Made by a program: the position numbers and the translations under genes | Notes under the pieces: generated by a model | Database searches by the model: none | What the model saw: only the letters and a program-made list of their open reading frames with translations | What the model was told of the DNA's origin: nothing | From: Orenia marismortui DSM 5156 | GTDB lineage: Bacteria > Bacillota > Halanaerobiia > Halobacteroidales > Halobacteroidaceae | Length of the DNA stretch: 64,000 bases | Assembly: GCF_000379025.1 (NCBI RefSeq) | Contig: NZ_KB900617.1 | Span: 1,162,024 to 1,226,023 of the forward strand | Direction: 5' to 3' | Part shown: positions 55,001 to 62,825 of the stretch, one piece after another | Position numbering within the stretch: the stretch's first letter is position 1 | Layout: every line of letters begins with the position of its first letter

Positions 55001-55548
55001 ATATCAACCACTCCACCCCTGATACTAAATTGACCTTTAGCCTCTATCATCTCTAACCTTTCATAACCTATCTCCCTTAGTTTTTGACTAAAAGCTTCCA
55101 CTTCTAGTTCATCGCCTATCGAAAATTCTACTAAGAATTCCTTATAAATATCTGGAGGAATAATAGCTTCTAATAAAGTTTGTATTGATGATATGATTAC
55201 TTTCTTTTCTCCACTTACTAATTTATTAAGTACATTCAACCTCTCAGTCTTAATAGTATCTTCAATTTCTAAAGATTCATAAGGTAAAATTTCTATTCCT
55301 GGAAAAATAAAAACATCATCTTCTGGCAGCAACCTAATTAAATCCTCATAAATATTATCTGCTTTCTGCATAGAAGAGGTGATAATTAACAAACCATCTT
55401 CTAATTGAGACTTTAAATTACTAATAAAGAAATTTTTACTGCTATCAGCTAATCCTAGAATCTCCCCTTCAATTTTGGAATCATAATAATTTAATAATTG
55501 CTTTAATTTTTCTGAATGATCAAAAAGAGTTAATAAGTTATCTCCCAT
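52063..55548 (-). CDS. mfd: Transcription-repair coupling factor Mfd
   Basis: Removes RNA polymerase stalled at DNA lesions and recruits UvrA. The 1161 residues show the UvrB-like N-terminal domains (1-350), the RNA polymerase interaction domain (about 490-560; GDYIVHENHGIGKYLGI), the RecG-like helicase with Walker A CGDVGYGKTEVAIRA and VIVDEEQRFGVKQKE, motif VI QLRGRVGRT, the TRG motif region, and the C-terminal UvrA-masking domain. Length is normal. Upstream is fin, with a terminator and an extra hairpin between; downstream the IS element begins 15 bases after the stop. Confidence 0.98.
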   Translation of the reverse strand: MGDNLLTLFDHSEKLKQLLNYYDSKIEGEILGLADSSKNFFISNLKSQLEDGLLIITSSMQKADNIYEDLIRLLPEDDVFIFPGIEILPYESLEIEDTIKTERLNVLNKLVSGEKKVIISSIQTLLEAIIPPDIYKEFLVEFSIGDELEVEAFSQKLREIGYERLEMIEAKGQFSIRGGVVDIFPYTYDNPIRFELFGDEIESIREFELATQLSNKELSKIEFGPASEFILSESIINKNIEKIKADLEEELKNHSEDSAQKLKEKIKYDLERLEEGIIFPEIRQYLGYFYNSATLVDYFKGAIIFDNPAKVKEAAINFLSSMSENYSNLLEQGRVLSSYNKLFLDFNEFFYDIKNYKFYMSPISKKIDFVDFKFNLEFNSKRLESYAGKVNLFINKLKEYFKAEYRIVIALSDLSKAEKLKERLKEEKLPSVVISEIKDELKVGNILLTKSNLSNGFILPEINFVFYTENEILKRTKRKRRRSKAFDQGVKLSSFTDLNEGDYIVHENHGIGKYLGIKTLTVQGKSKDYLVLLYANDDKLYIPTDQVDLIQKYVGLQDKEPKLHKLDGDSWNKAKARVKKSVEEMAEELLELYAKRELKRGYSFGEDTVWQQEFEEAFLYEETPDQLKAIEAVKNDMESKQPMDRLLCGDVGYGKTEVAIRAIFKAIMDGKQAVFLVPTTILAQQHWNNFTDRFSDYPINVEVLSRFRIANEQKETIEGLRNGTVDLVIGTHRLLSKDIKFKDLGIVIVDEEQRFGVKQKERLKRLKESVDVLTLTATPIPRTLHMSLVGVRDISLIETPPENRYPIRTHVGEYEDTLIQDAINRELSRGGQVYFVHNRVKNIKEIAAQIQALVPEAKVAIAHGQMSELKLEKLMVDFLEGNYDILVCTTIIETGLDISNVNTIIINEADKLGLSQLYQLRGRVGRTNRIAYAYLLYNQGRILSELAEKRLKAIREFTTLGSGFKIAMRDLEIRGAGNILGPEQHGHIEAIGFSLYCKLLEEAVNKLQNEDVEEELETLLELKVNAYIPDDYINDSKQKIEIYKKIDSISDIHEYHRLNKELKDRFGQLHKEVVILLELAKMKVKARELSLLEIKEKGQTLEFEFSSDHKLSGEKLVDMGQRFENLKFIASNKPKIKVNINSLNDIEKVNCITDLLDFLSS

Positions 55549-55575
55549 CTAGATCTACTCCTTTAAAACACAATT

Positions 55576-55610
55576 ACATAGCTAGTCAATATTATATTGA
55601 CTAGCTATGT
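55576..55610. promoter_or_regulatory. 15-bp perfect hairpin in the mfd leader
   Basis: ACATAGCTAGTCAAT / ATTGACTAGCTATGT with loop ATTAT, about 30 bases before the mfd start and without a T-tract. It could be an operator or RNA hairpin; function unknown. Confidence 0.5.
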
Positions 55611-55658
55611 ATAAAACTATGTGATTATTATTTATAAAAAGCCATATACAATAACACA

Positions 55659-55688
55659 AAAGGGTCTTAGGATTACCTAAGACCCTTT
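55659..55688 (-). terminator. Intrinsic terminator of fin
   Basis: 13-bp perfect stem AAAGGGTCTTAGG / CCTAAGACCCTTT with a 4-base loop and a weak T-tract, 10 bases after the fin stop. Confidence 0.8.
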
Positions 55689-55698
55689 ATATTAGATC

Positions 55699-55920
55699 TC
55701 AATGTATCTGCTGGCTATGTATTAATTGTAACCAATCATATTCCTGATTGCATTCTTCACAGGTTAAGTCAATATACATGACATTATCTTCTATTTTAAT
55801 TATATCCCCTTTCTCTTCCTCAGTCAAGACATTTAGCCCTAAGCTCTCTTCATTAATACTTATATCTTCTAAAGTTTCAATTATCTTTTGGCATTTGTGA
55901 CATTTATAAATTATCTTCAT
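55699..55920 (-). CDS. fin: Anti-sigma-F factor Fin
   Basis: A 73-residue zinc-ribbon protein with two CxxC pairs (CHKC at 7-10 and CEEC near 54-57) and the Fin family core INEESLGLNVLTEEEKGDII. Fin (YabK in Bacillus) inhibits sigma-F to allow the change to sigma-G in the forespore. The order pth-fin-mfd is conserved; here a membrane protein gene lies between pth and fin and overlaps fin by 4 bases (ATGA). Both zinc pairs are intact. Confidence 0.9.
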   Translation of the reverse strand: MKIIYKCHKCQKIIETLEDISINEESLGLNVLTEEEKGDIIKIEDNVMYIDLTCEECNQEYDWLQLIHSQQIH

Positions 55921-56288
55921 ACTATTATCCTCCCTATCAAGTAATTCCAGATACTATGAACTAGAGCCGAGACTAAAATAGCCAATAATAACTTATCTGT
56001 TATAGTCCAAATAAACAAAGTTATATAAGCAAAGAGAAGGTGACTTAAAATTGCTGCAAATGCAGCAATTTTATTATCAACAAAATCAAATATTCCTTCT
56101 ATAAACCCAAAAATCAAATGAACAGTTATTAATTTTCCGCCTAATAAATAGTAAAATCCCGTTTTTAAAAATTCCTCTAATATAGGAATAATATATACTA
56201 TAACCCCGTTCCCAAACCTAGAAACTAAGTAGTGATTAAAAACAAAGGCAAAGTAAGAAGCTAAAAGTCCCGTAAATAATGTTCTCAT
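55917..56288 (-). CDS. Small PrsW-like membrane protein
   Basis: A 123-residue membrane protein with about four segments, overlapping fin by 4 bases. It shows the motif set of PrsW/CPBP-type intramembrane proteases: EEFLK (Glu38, Glu39, Lys42), FGFIEG near residue 60, a His in ILSHLLFAY, and HSIWN near 110. PrsW cleaves anti-sigma factors in Bacillus, and here it is coupled to an anti-sigma factor gene. It is shorter than PrsW (about 220 residues), so it may be a minimal form or a non-enzymatic relative. Confidence 0.55.
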   Translation of the reverse strand: MRTLFTGLLASYFAFVFNHYLVSRFGNGVIVYIIPILEEFLKTGFYYLLGGKLITVHLIFGFIEGIFDFVDNKIAAFAAILSHLLFAYITLFIWTITDKLLLAILVSALVHSIWNYLIGRIIV

Positions 56289-56406
56289 AATCTAACTCCA
56301 AACTTAAATAATATCTTAATTAATCTTTAATAAAAGATATGCTTAATGGTTAATGTAGTAAATAACTTCTTTGATTAGTATGACCCCAAATATATCTAAA
56401 TATACA

Positions 56407-56433
56407 AAAGCCTGAGATTAAATCTCAGGCTTT
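56407..56433 (-). terminator. Intrinsic terminator of pth
   Basis: 12-bp perfect stem AAAGCCTGAGAT / ATCTCAGGCTTT with a 3-base loop, 4 bases after the pth stop codon. Confidence 0.88.
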
Positions 56434-56436
56434 AAC

Positions 56437-56991
56437 TCAATTATATTTATTCATTACATCATTTAAATCACTTTCTAAATAAAGTTTGATAGCTTCTACA
56501 GCTTCTTCTAAAGTTTTATTAACCTTTTTTGATTCTTCTCTACTAAATTTCCCTAAAACATAATCTGTAACAGTACCATATTCAGGGCGACCTATACCAA
56601 CTCTTAATCTAGCAAATTTTTTCTGCCCAAGATGGTCTATGATAGATTTAATTCCATTATGACCTCCATGTCCACCTTTAGGTCTTACTCGAATCCTTCC
56701 TACCTCTAAGTCTAAATCATCATAGATAACCATTATATCTTGAGTATCAATATTATAATAATCAGCTAAAGCTCTTACTGATTGTCCACTATTATTCATA
56801 AAGGTTTGTGGCTTTGCTAATATGACTTTTTCCCTTCCAATATGTAACTTAGCAACTAAAGCTTGTTTTTCCTTACTATTTACATTAACTACATATTCTT
56901 TAGCCAGGCTATCTATTACCATAAATCCTGCATTATGGCGAGTTAAATTATATTTAGCTCCCGGATTACCTAAACCTACTATCAGCTTCAT
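56437..56991 (-). CDS. pth: Peptidyl-tRNA hydrolase
   Basis: Frees tRNA from peptidyl-tRNA dropped by ribosomes; called SpoVC in Bacillus because of a sporulation phenotype. From the chosen ATG (after GAGGTGAGAAG) it has 184 residues: MKLIVGLGNPGAKYNLTRHN with catalytic His, TFMNNSGQSVRALADYY, VIYDDLDLEVGRIR and GGHGGHNGIKSI. All conserved residues are present. A longer frame by seven codons lacks a ribosome binding site. Confidence 0.97.
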   Translation of the reverse strand: MKLIVGLGNPGAKYNLTRHNAGFMVIDSLAKEYVVNVNSKEKQALVAKLHIGREKVILAKPQTFMNNSGQSVRALADYYNIDTQDIMVIYDDLDLEVGRIRVRPKGGHGGHNGIKSIIDHLGQKKFARLRVGIGRPEYGTVTDYVLGKFSREESKKVNKTLEEAVEAIKLYLESDLNDVMNKYN

Positions 56992-57080
56992 CTTCTCACC
57001 TCTATTAATCAAATATTATAAATTTCTACAGATCGAACTACTTATAAGAAATAATTATTTTAATTAATATATATAAAAGA

Positions 57081-57106
57081 AGGCGTAATCAAAATTGATT
57101 ACGCCT
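57081..57106 (-). terminator. Intrinsic terminator of rplY
   Basis: 12-bp perfect stem AGGCGTAATCAA / TTGATTACGCCT followed by TCTTTTAT on the minus strand. Confidence 0.88.
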
Positions 57107-57127
57107 AGAATAAGTAATGTAAATTAA

Positions 57128-57757
57128 TTACTCTTCATCTGCCTCTTCTTCTTCTGGTTCTTCACCAATTACTTCTGGTTCAGTAACTTCTTCTTCTTCT
57201 TCTGGTTCAATAACTGCTTCTGGAGCAACTACTGTAGCAACTGTTTCACTTTCATCAGTTAAGATAGTAATATCTCCAGCATCAATCTCACTAACATTTA
57301 AAGATTGTCCTATATTTAGTTCAGTAACATCAACTTGAATGTTTTGTGGAATATTTGTAGGTAAACATTCAATTTCAATTTCTCTAAGGATTTGTTCTAA
57401 AATACCGCCTTCTCTTGTACCCATAGCAGTTCCAACTAATTCAACTGGAACTTCAATAGTAATCTTTTCATCCATATTAATTCTATATAGATCAACGTGG
57501 AATAAATCACCTTTTACTGGGTGACGTTGTACATCTTTAACCATTACAGTTTCAGTATCACCATTATCTAAAACTAAATCGATAATAGCATTTCCACCGA
57601 TTACCTTACCAGTTTCTTTAGCATTTAATTTTAAATTAACCGGCTGACGGTCAAGTCCATAAACAACACCCGGAACTAAACCTTCTCTTCTTAACTGACG
57701 AGCAACACCTTTTCCTTTCTGCTCTCTAATATCAGCCTTAAGTTGTAAACGTTCCAT
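57128..57757 (-). CDS. rplY: 50S ribosomal protein L25/general stress protein Ctc
   Basis: Binds 5S rRNA. The 209 residues comprise the L25 domain (1-92; LKADIREQKGKGVARQLRRE, VKDVQRHPVKGDLFHVDLYR), the TL5-type C-terminal domain (93-185; INMDEKITIEVPVELVG) and a very acidic tail of about 25 residues. Acidic tails are frequent in this family and do not by themselves show halophily. It lies between prs and pth, as Bacillus ctc does. Confidence 0.96.
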   Translation of the reverse strand: MERLQLKADIREQKGKGVARQLRREGLVPGVVYGLDRQPVNLKLNAKETGKVIGGNAIIDLVLDNGDTETVMVKDVQRHPVKGDLFHVDLYRINMDEKITIEVPVELVGTAMGTREGGILEQILREIEIECLPTNIPQNIQVDVTELNIGQSLNVSEIDAGDITILTDESETVATVVAPEAVIEPEEEEEVTEPEVIGEEPEEEEADEE

Positions 57758-57886
57758 TACTACCCTCTCCTTTTTTAAAGTTTCTCATAAATGTTATTAT
57801 ACCATTTTTATTTTTAACTATCAATACTATTAGTTATTTGTGATTAATCATTATTTAATCCTCTATTTATAAGTAATTAATAGCTA

Positions 57887-58831
57887 TTAGAACAATACAC
57901 TAACTGGTAAATCTTTGTGAATTCTTTCAATCCCTTCAGCTAATAATGGAGCTACTGATAATACTGTTAATTTATCCATTACTTTATCATCAACTAAAGG
58001 TATTGTATTAGTAACCACTAATTCTGTAATTGGTGAATTTGATAATCTTTCTACTGCAGGACCAGAAAATAATGGGTGACTACAAGTTGCATATATCTCT
58101 TTAGCACCTCTATCTTTTAATGCTTGAGCAGCATTAGTAATTGTCCCTGCTGTATCAATCATATCATCTACTAGAATCACAGTCTTGTCTTTAACATCAC
58201 CAATTATATTCATAACTTCTGATACATTAGCCTTAGGCCTTCTTTTATCTATAATAGCAATAGAAGTATCTAATTTATCAGCAAAATCACGTGCTCTTTT
58301 AACTCCGCCAATATCAGGAGCAACTACAATTACATCCTCCAGCTTCTTTTCTAAAAAGTAATCAGCTAACCTTGGAGCACCAAAAAGATTATCTACTGGA
58401 ATATCAAAAAAACCTTGAATTTGACGAGCATGCAAATCAATTGCTAACATACGATCTGCTCCAGCCTCAGTTAATAAGTTAGCAACCAACTTAGCTGTAA
58501 TTGGATCTCTTGGTTTAGCCTTTCTATCTTGACGCGCATAGCCATAATAAGGAACTACTGCAGTAATTTCTTTGGCAGATGCTCTTTTTAAAGCATCAAT
58601 CATAACCAATAATTCCATCAAATTGTCATTAACTGGTGGGCAAGTTGGTTGAATTACAAACACATGGTCTCCTCTAACACTATCTTCAATTTGAACACCA
58701 ATTTCTCCATCGCTAAAACGACTAACTTTAGCATTTACTAATTCTGTACCTAAACAATCACAAACTTCTTTTGCTATTTGGGGATTAGCATTACCTGTAA
58801 TAACTTTCAATTCATTGGTATTTGACGGCAT
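57887..58831 (-). CDS. prs: Ribose-phosphate pyrophosphokinase
   Basis: Makes PRPP from ribose-5-phosphate and ATP for nucleotide, His and Trp synthesis. The 314 residues have the ATP loop [42 protein letters not shown] and the PRPP loop [15 protein letters not shown]. Class I, phosphate-activated type by length and motifs. It follows glmU by 55 bases and precedes rplY, the conserved order. Confidence 0.98.
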   Translation of the reverse strand: MPSNTNELKVITGNANPQIAKEVCDCLGTELVNAKVSRFSDGEIGVQIEDSVRGDHVFVIQPTCPPVNDNLMELLVMIDALKRASAKEITAVVPYYGYARQDRKAKPRDPITAKLVANLLTEAGADRMLAIDLHARQIQGFFDIPVDNLFGAPRLADYFLEKKLEDVIVVAPDIGGVKRARDFADKLDTSIAIIDKRRPKANVSEVMNIIGDVKDKTVILVDDMIDTAGTITNAAQALKDRGAKEIYATCSHPLFSGPAVERLSNSPITELVVTNTIPLVDDKVMDKLTVLSVAPLLAEGIERIHKDLPVSVLF

Positions 58832-58886
58832 TTAATATAGACCTCCTATTAATATTATATACTTTATATTAATTATAAATTAATAA

Positions 58887-60227
58887 CTATTCAATTGACT
58901 TAGCCGGTACTCCAACAACAACATCTCCATCTTTTACATCTTTTGTAACTACCGCTCCAGCACCAGTAGTTGCATTATCACCTACTCTAATTGGAGCAAT
59001 CAGAGTAGAATCACTTCCAATAAATGAATTATCTCCAATAACAGTACGATGCTTTTCTTTTCCATCATAATTAGCGGTAATTGTTCCAGCACCTATATTA
59101 GTATCTGTCCCAATAGTAGTATCACCAATATAACTCAAATGAGGGATCTTACTTTTAGACCCAATTTCTGAATTTTTAACTTCAACGAAATCACCTATCT
59201 TAACTTCTTTACCAACTTTACTACCTGGACGCACATATGCGTAAGGACCAACTATACTACTATCACCTATCTCACTTTCAATTATAGTCGATGATTCGAT
59301 ATTAACCCTTCTTCCGACATAAGAATCTACAATTCTACATTGAGGGCCAATAGTTACTTCTTCATCAATACTACTTTCTCCTTCTATAAAAACAAAAGGA
59401 TATATAATTGTATCTTGACCAATCTTAACTTGACTATCTATATATGTATTTTCAGGATCAACAATTGTTACACCCTGTTCCATATGCTTTCTACAAATTC
59501 TATTTCTTAAAACTTTTTCTGCTTTAGCCAAATGATTTCTTGTATTAACACCTATAGTCTCTTGGTAATTATCTATAGATAAAGCTGTAACTAAATTACC
59601 TTCTTCAGCTAAAATACCAGCAACATCTGTTAGATAATACTCACCTTGAGAATTATCTGTATCTAGCTTATCTAAAGCATCTAGTAATAATTTATTATCA
59701 AAGCAACAAATACCTGTGTTAATTTCATTAATTTTAGCTTCAATGTCAGTAGTATCTTTATCTTCAACTATTTTCTCGACAAAACCTTCTTGATCTCGAA
59801 CAATTCTACCATAACCACTTGGATCATCTAATTTAGTAGTTAAAATAGTAACTGCAGCCTCTTCTTCTTGATGATAAGTAATTAAATTTTCTAGTGTCTT
59901 CTCAGTTAATAAAGGTGTATCGCCATATAAGACTAAAACAGTGCCCGAAAAATCAACTAATTCATCTCTAGCCTGCATTACTGCATGCCCTGTACCTAGC
60001 TGCTTATCTTGTTTAATGAATTTCATCTTACCCTCTGTTTGCTTCTTAACCAATTCAGATTTATATCCTACTATTACAATATTATTGGTAGGCTCTAATG
60101 TATCAGCTGTATCTACTACATGTTGTACCATACTCTTTCCTGCTACTTTATGTAATACTTTAGGCAACTTAGATTTCATCCTTGTTCCTTTTCCTGCAGC
60201 CAGAGTAATTGTTACAAGATTATTCAT
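58887..60227 (-). CDS. glmU: Bifunctional UDP-N-acetylglucosamine pyrophosphorylase/glucosamine-1-phosphate N-acetyltransferase
   Basis: Makes UDP-GlcNAc for peptidoglycan. 446 residues: uridylyltransferase domain (1-228; LAAGKGTRMKSKLPKVLHKV, QLGTGHAVM, LYGDTPLL) and left-handed beta-helix acetyltransferase domain (250-446) with repeated hexapeptides and NAETKNS-type VEVKNSEIGSKSKIPHLSYIGD. It overlaps the upstream exonuclease-like gene by 8 bases, so the two are translationally coupled; normally spoVG stands here. Confidence 0.97.
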   Translation of the reverse strand: MNNLVTITLAAGKGTRMKSKLPKVLHKVAGKSMVQHVVDTADTLEPTNNIVIVGYKSELVKKQTEGKMKFIKQDKQLGTGHAVMQARDELVDFSGTVLVLYGDTPLLTEKTLENLITYHQEEEAAVTILTTKLDDPSGYGRIVRDQEGFVEKIVEDKDTTDIEAKINEINTGICCFDNKLLLDALDKLDTDNSQGEYYLTDVAGILAEEGNLVTALSIDNYQETIGVNTRNHLAKAEKVLRNRICRKHMEQGVTIVDPENTYIDSQVKIGQDTIIYPFVFIEGESSIDEEVTIGPQCRIVDSYVGRRVNIESSTIIESEIGDSSIVGPYAYVRPGSKVGKEVKIGDFVEVKNSEIGSKSKIPHLSYIGDTTIGTDTNIGAGTITANYDGKEKHRTVIGDNSFIGSDSTLIAPIRVGDNATTGAGAVVTKDVKDGDVVVGVPAKSIE

Positions 60228-61080
60228 TAATCTTCCTCCTTAAAGAAATAGAATCAAATTGTATTAAATCCCAGGTCTCTGGTCGAACAATATTATTTAA
60301 CTTTATCTTATCCTTTACCTCTGGCACACTGCCAGTCATAAAATACTCACGAGCATAAATAGGATAAATCGCATCCTTTAATCCATACTTAATAAAAAGA
60401 TCTAAGTTTTGATAAGCATTAAAGAGTCCAATTGTATTATCTGCAAATATACTTTCGATAATATTATCTAAACTTGCACCACCAATAATATTAGCCACAT
60501 TACTTTTTCTTATCATATGCATTGTATCATCATAATTATGTAAAGGTTTTAATTTAGCACCATAAGCCTTTTCTAAAACAGTTATATCACAATTAAAATT
60601 ATGACCTACAAAGATATCAGGCTGAACCAAAGTAATTATATCCATCAAAATATTTATACCCTCTTTTATATCAACCGATGGGGCTATCTCATCATTAGTG
60701 AAAATAATACCCGTCTTCCATCCTTTTTTACTCTTAATAGCATACTGAATTGAATCCAAGTCACTCCATAAATATTCAGTATCAATACACATTATAACTT
60801 CTGACTTAGGTTTCTTGCTTAAATTAATATCAAACTTAGGTTTGGTTAAGCGCTGATAAGTTTTATCTAACTCTTTTAATTGTGCTAAAATTTTAGAATC
60901 TTTATTCTCAATATTGATTACCTTAGCTATCCTGCTTAAAGAAGCTTTCTTAAAATCATATTCTGTAGGAAAAGTTTGTAACATCTTTTTTAACCTTTTT
61001 CCTCTACCTAAAATTACAGCTAATTTATGTTCATAAAGTTCATCTTGATATAGCTCATCTGTATCGAGATAAATCTTCAT
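60220..61080 (-). CDS. DEDDy-type 3'-5' exonuclease-like protein with helical N-terminal domain
   Basis: 286 residues from ATG at 61078-61080, which follows GGGAAGGAGTTATT (a longer frame lacks such a site). Residues 1-95 are helical and basic, with a stretch (RGKRLKKMLQTFPTEYDFKK then ASLSRIAKVINI) that resembles a helix-hairpin-helix pair. Residues 105-280 have an RNase-H-like exonuclease pattern: MCIDTEYLW (Exo I, DxE), FVGHNFNCDITVLE (Exo II, N...D) and IKYGLKDAIYP (Exo III, YxxxD), so all four acidic residues and the Tyr can be assigned. Substrate unknown. It takes the place of spoVG ahead of glmU and overlaps it by 8 bases. Confidence 0.7.
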   Translation of the reverse strand: MKIYLDTDELYQDELYEHKLAVILGRGKRLKKMLQTFPTEYDFKKASLSRIAKVINIENKDSKILAQLKELDKTYQRLTKPKFDINLSKKPKSEVIMCIDTEYLWSDLDSIQYAIKSKKGWKTGIIFTNDEIAPSVDIKEGINILMDIITLVQPDIFVGHNFNCDITVLEKAYGAKLKPLHNYDDTMHMIRKSNVANIIGGASLDNIIESIFADNTIGLFNAYQNLDLFIKYGLKDAIYPIYAREYFMTGSVPEVKDKIKLNNIVRPETWDLIQFDSISLRRKINE

Positions 61081-61225
61081 AATAACTCCTTCCCTAGATA
61101 CAGGATATAAATAATAAGATAATCCCATAAAATTTACTGATATTAACTGCCGAATTTAAATATATTTGTTGAATATTAATAGCAATTAAGTCTGCTTCAA
61201 AAACATATTATATGTTAATAAAATA

Positions 61226-61251
61226 AACAATGGAGTACTTACCCCATTGTT
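61226..61251 (-). terminator. Hairpin in the 61081-61470 gap
   Basis: 8-bp stem AACAATGG / CCATTGTT with a 10-base loop, then TATTTTATT on the minus strand. It lies 220 bases after the MerR gene, whose own terminator is closer, so it may be a leader hairpin or back-up terminator. The rest of this 390-base gap is AT-rich and shows no gene. Confidence 0.5.
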
Positions 61252-61444
61252 ATAAGCAAAATCATAAAATATATTAAGTAGATTTATTGCTAATTAATCA
61301 CAGGTATTATAACAAAGAGAAATTATACTGTCAAGCTTATTATATGTATTTTAAATCTAAGTTATCCTATATATAAAAGATGCTTCTTCTAATCTAAACT
61401 ATAGAAATTAATTTCTAAATTTATAATATTTAAATCTATATAAT

Positions 61445-61472
61445 AAACCCCCTTGCCAAAAACAAGAGGTTT
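61445..61472 (-). terminator. Terminator overlapping the MerR stop codon
   Basis: Stem AAACCTCTTG / CAAGGGGGTTT with one mismatch, loop of seven, followed by ATTATATAG; the TAA stop (61471-61473) is in the arm. Confidence 0.7.
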
Positions 61473-61881
61473 AATCTTTTTTATTTTCCTTTTTATCTAA
61501 AATTTGTAATAGTTGTGCACGATCAGAAACTGGATATAAAGAAGTTAATCCTTTTTTTCCTCTATTAAATTTATTTAAAGGACGACCATCATAAACTGCT
61601 TTAGCTTTTTTCTTTTTATTCTTTTTCCTGTTTTGACTAACAGTACCTAGTTTTTCTTTAATACCTGCTATATTTAAGCCCTTAGCTAACATTTCTTTAA
61701 TCTCTTTTAGCTTTTCAATATCATTTTGAGAATAAATTCTTTGGTTTCCTTTCGTTCTAGCAGGCTTTATTAACTCAGACTCTTCATAATATCTAATCTG
61801 TCTTCCTGTTAATCCAGTCATTTCTTTTACTACACCAATAGAATACAAAGGTGTTTCAGCATCTAATTCAGACATCATCAT
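61471..61881 (-). CDS. GlnR-like MerR family regulator
   Basis: 136 residues: MerR winged HTH (about 10-80) reading PLYSIGVVKEMTGLTGRQIR, YYEESELIKPARTKGNQRIY and EMLAKGLNIAGIKEKLG, very close to Bacillus GlnR/TnrA; then a Lys-rich linker and a C-terminal GLTSLYPVSDRAQLLQILDK, a place where GlnR carries its glutamine synthetase-sensing tail. It could repress glnA (2390) and nitrogen genes. No GlnR site was found in front of glnA, so the target is open. It follows purR by 21 bases and is probably co-transcribed with it. Confidence 0.8.
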   Translation of the reverse strand: MMMSELDAETPLYSIGVVKEMTGLTGRQIRYYEESELIKPARTKGNQRIYSQNDIEKLKEIKEMLAKGLNIAGIKEKLGTVSQNRKKNKKKKAKAVYDGRPLNKFNRGKKGLTSLYPVSDRAQLLQILDKKENKKD

Positions 61882-61902
61882 TCCTCCTTCAGTATAGAAA
61901 AT

Positions 61903-62727
61903 TTATTCTAAGTTAGTAACCCAATCACTAGGCTTTACAATAATTTTTTGATTTATTTGATCAACCTCGTCTAATACTACTAAAGAAGTATAATCTTCAA
62001 CTAATTTATCTTGAGGGGTAGAAGTTTCAACTAGTACTCCTAAATCTAATACTTCTGCTTTAAACTCAGCCATTAAGTCTAACATCCCTTTAGCAGTTCC
62101 TCCAGCTTTCATAAAATCATCAATGATAATTACTTTTGAACCTTCTGGTAAAGCTCGACGAGATAATGACATAGTCTCAATTTTCTTTGAAGAACCAGTT
62201 ACATAATTAATACTTACCACTGAACCTTCTGTAACACGACTGCTTTTTCTAATACTTACCAAGGGTAAATTTAAGGCTCTAGCAGCCATAAATGCAATAG
62301 GTATCCCTTTAGTCTCCATAGTAATTATATATTCAGCACCTAAATCAGAGAATTTAGTTGCAAATACTTCTCCTATCTTATCCATTAATCCAGGATTGAA
62401 TATTAAATCTGTCATATATATATATCCCCCAGGCAAAATACGCTCTGGGTCAGATAAGTAAGAAGATAATTCATTAATAACATCTTTAATATCTTTAACT
62501 CCTTTATCTGGAATAAATCTAACTCCACCTGCTGCTCCAGATATAGTTTCTACTTTTCCCATTTTCTCTAATGAAAAGACCCTTTTTATTATTGATAAGT
62601 CCTCACTAATAGTAGATTTAGCTGCATCAAAACGTTCAGTAAAATAATTTAAAGAGATCAATTTATAAGGTTGATCTGTTAAGATTTTAGTGACTGCAAC
62701 TATTCTTTCACTGCGTCTCATTTTCAT
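61903..62727 (-). CDS. purR: Purine operon repressor PurR (Firmicute type)
   Basis: 275 residues: N-terminal winged HTH (MKMRRSERIVAVTKILTDQP, then FDAAKSTISEDLSIIK) and a PRTase-like effector domain with the PRPP-binding loop VIIIDDFMKAGGTAKGM. It represses purine genes and is released by PRPP. The start is set at ATG 62725-62727 because it matches the family N-terminus; the frame open upstream is longer by 25 codons. Three CCGA elements in its promoter region suggest autoregulation. It is followed by the GlnR-like gene and preceded by a nucleotidyltransferase gene. Confidence 0.95.
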   Translation of the reverse strand: MKMRRSERIVAVTKILTDQPYKLISLNYFTERFDAAKSTISEDLSIIKRVFSLEKMGKVETISGAAGGVRFIPDKGVKDIKDVINELSSYLSDPERILPGGYIYMTDLIFNPGLMDKIGEVFATKFSDLGAEYIITMETKGIPIAFMAARALNLPLVSIRKSSRVTEGSVVSINYVTGSSKKIETMSLSRRALPEGSKVIIIDDFMKAGGTAKGMLDLMAEFKAEVLDLGVLVETSTPQDKLVEDYTSLVVLDEVDQINQKIIVKPSDWVTNLE

Positions 62728-62734
62728 ATTAAAT

Positions 62735-62768
62735 ATCCGACACTCCTTCCGAACATTATAGCCGAATT
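62735..62768. promoter_or_regulatory. Candidate PurR operator with three CCGA repeats
   Basis: Plus-strand CCGACA (62737), CCGAACATT (62749) and CCGAATT (62762) lie in direct order 12-13 bases apart, on both sides of a minus-strand TATAAT and of the GGAAGGAG site. CCGAACATT matches the PurBox core CCGAACWWT. Bacillus PurBoxes are inverted pairs, so the direct order is unusual. Confidence 0.5.
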
Positions 62769-62825
62769 TGATATTAAACTTTACAACATAACATATTATC
62801 ATTAATTACTAGCTTTGTAAATAGG

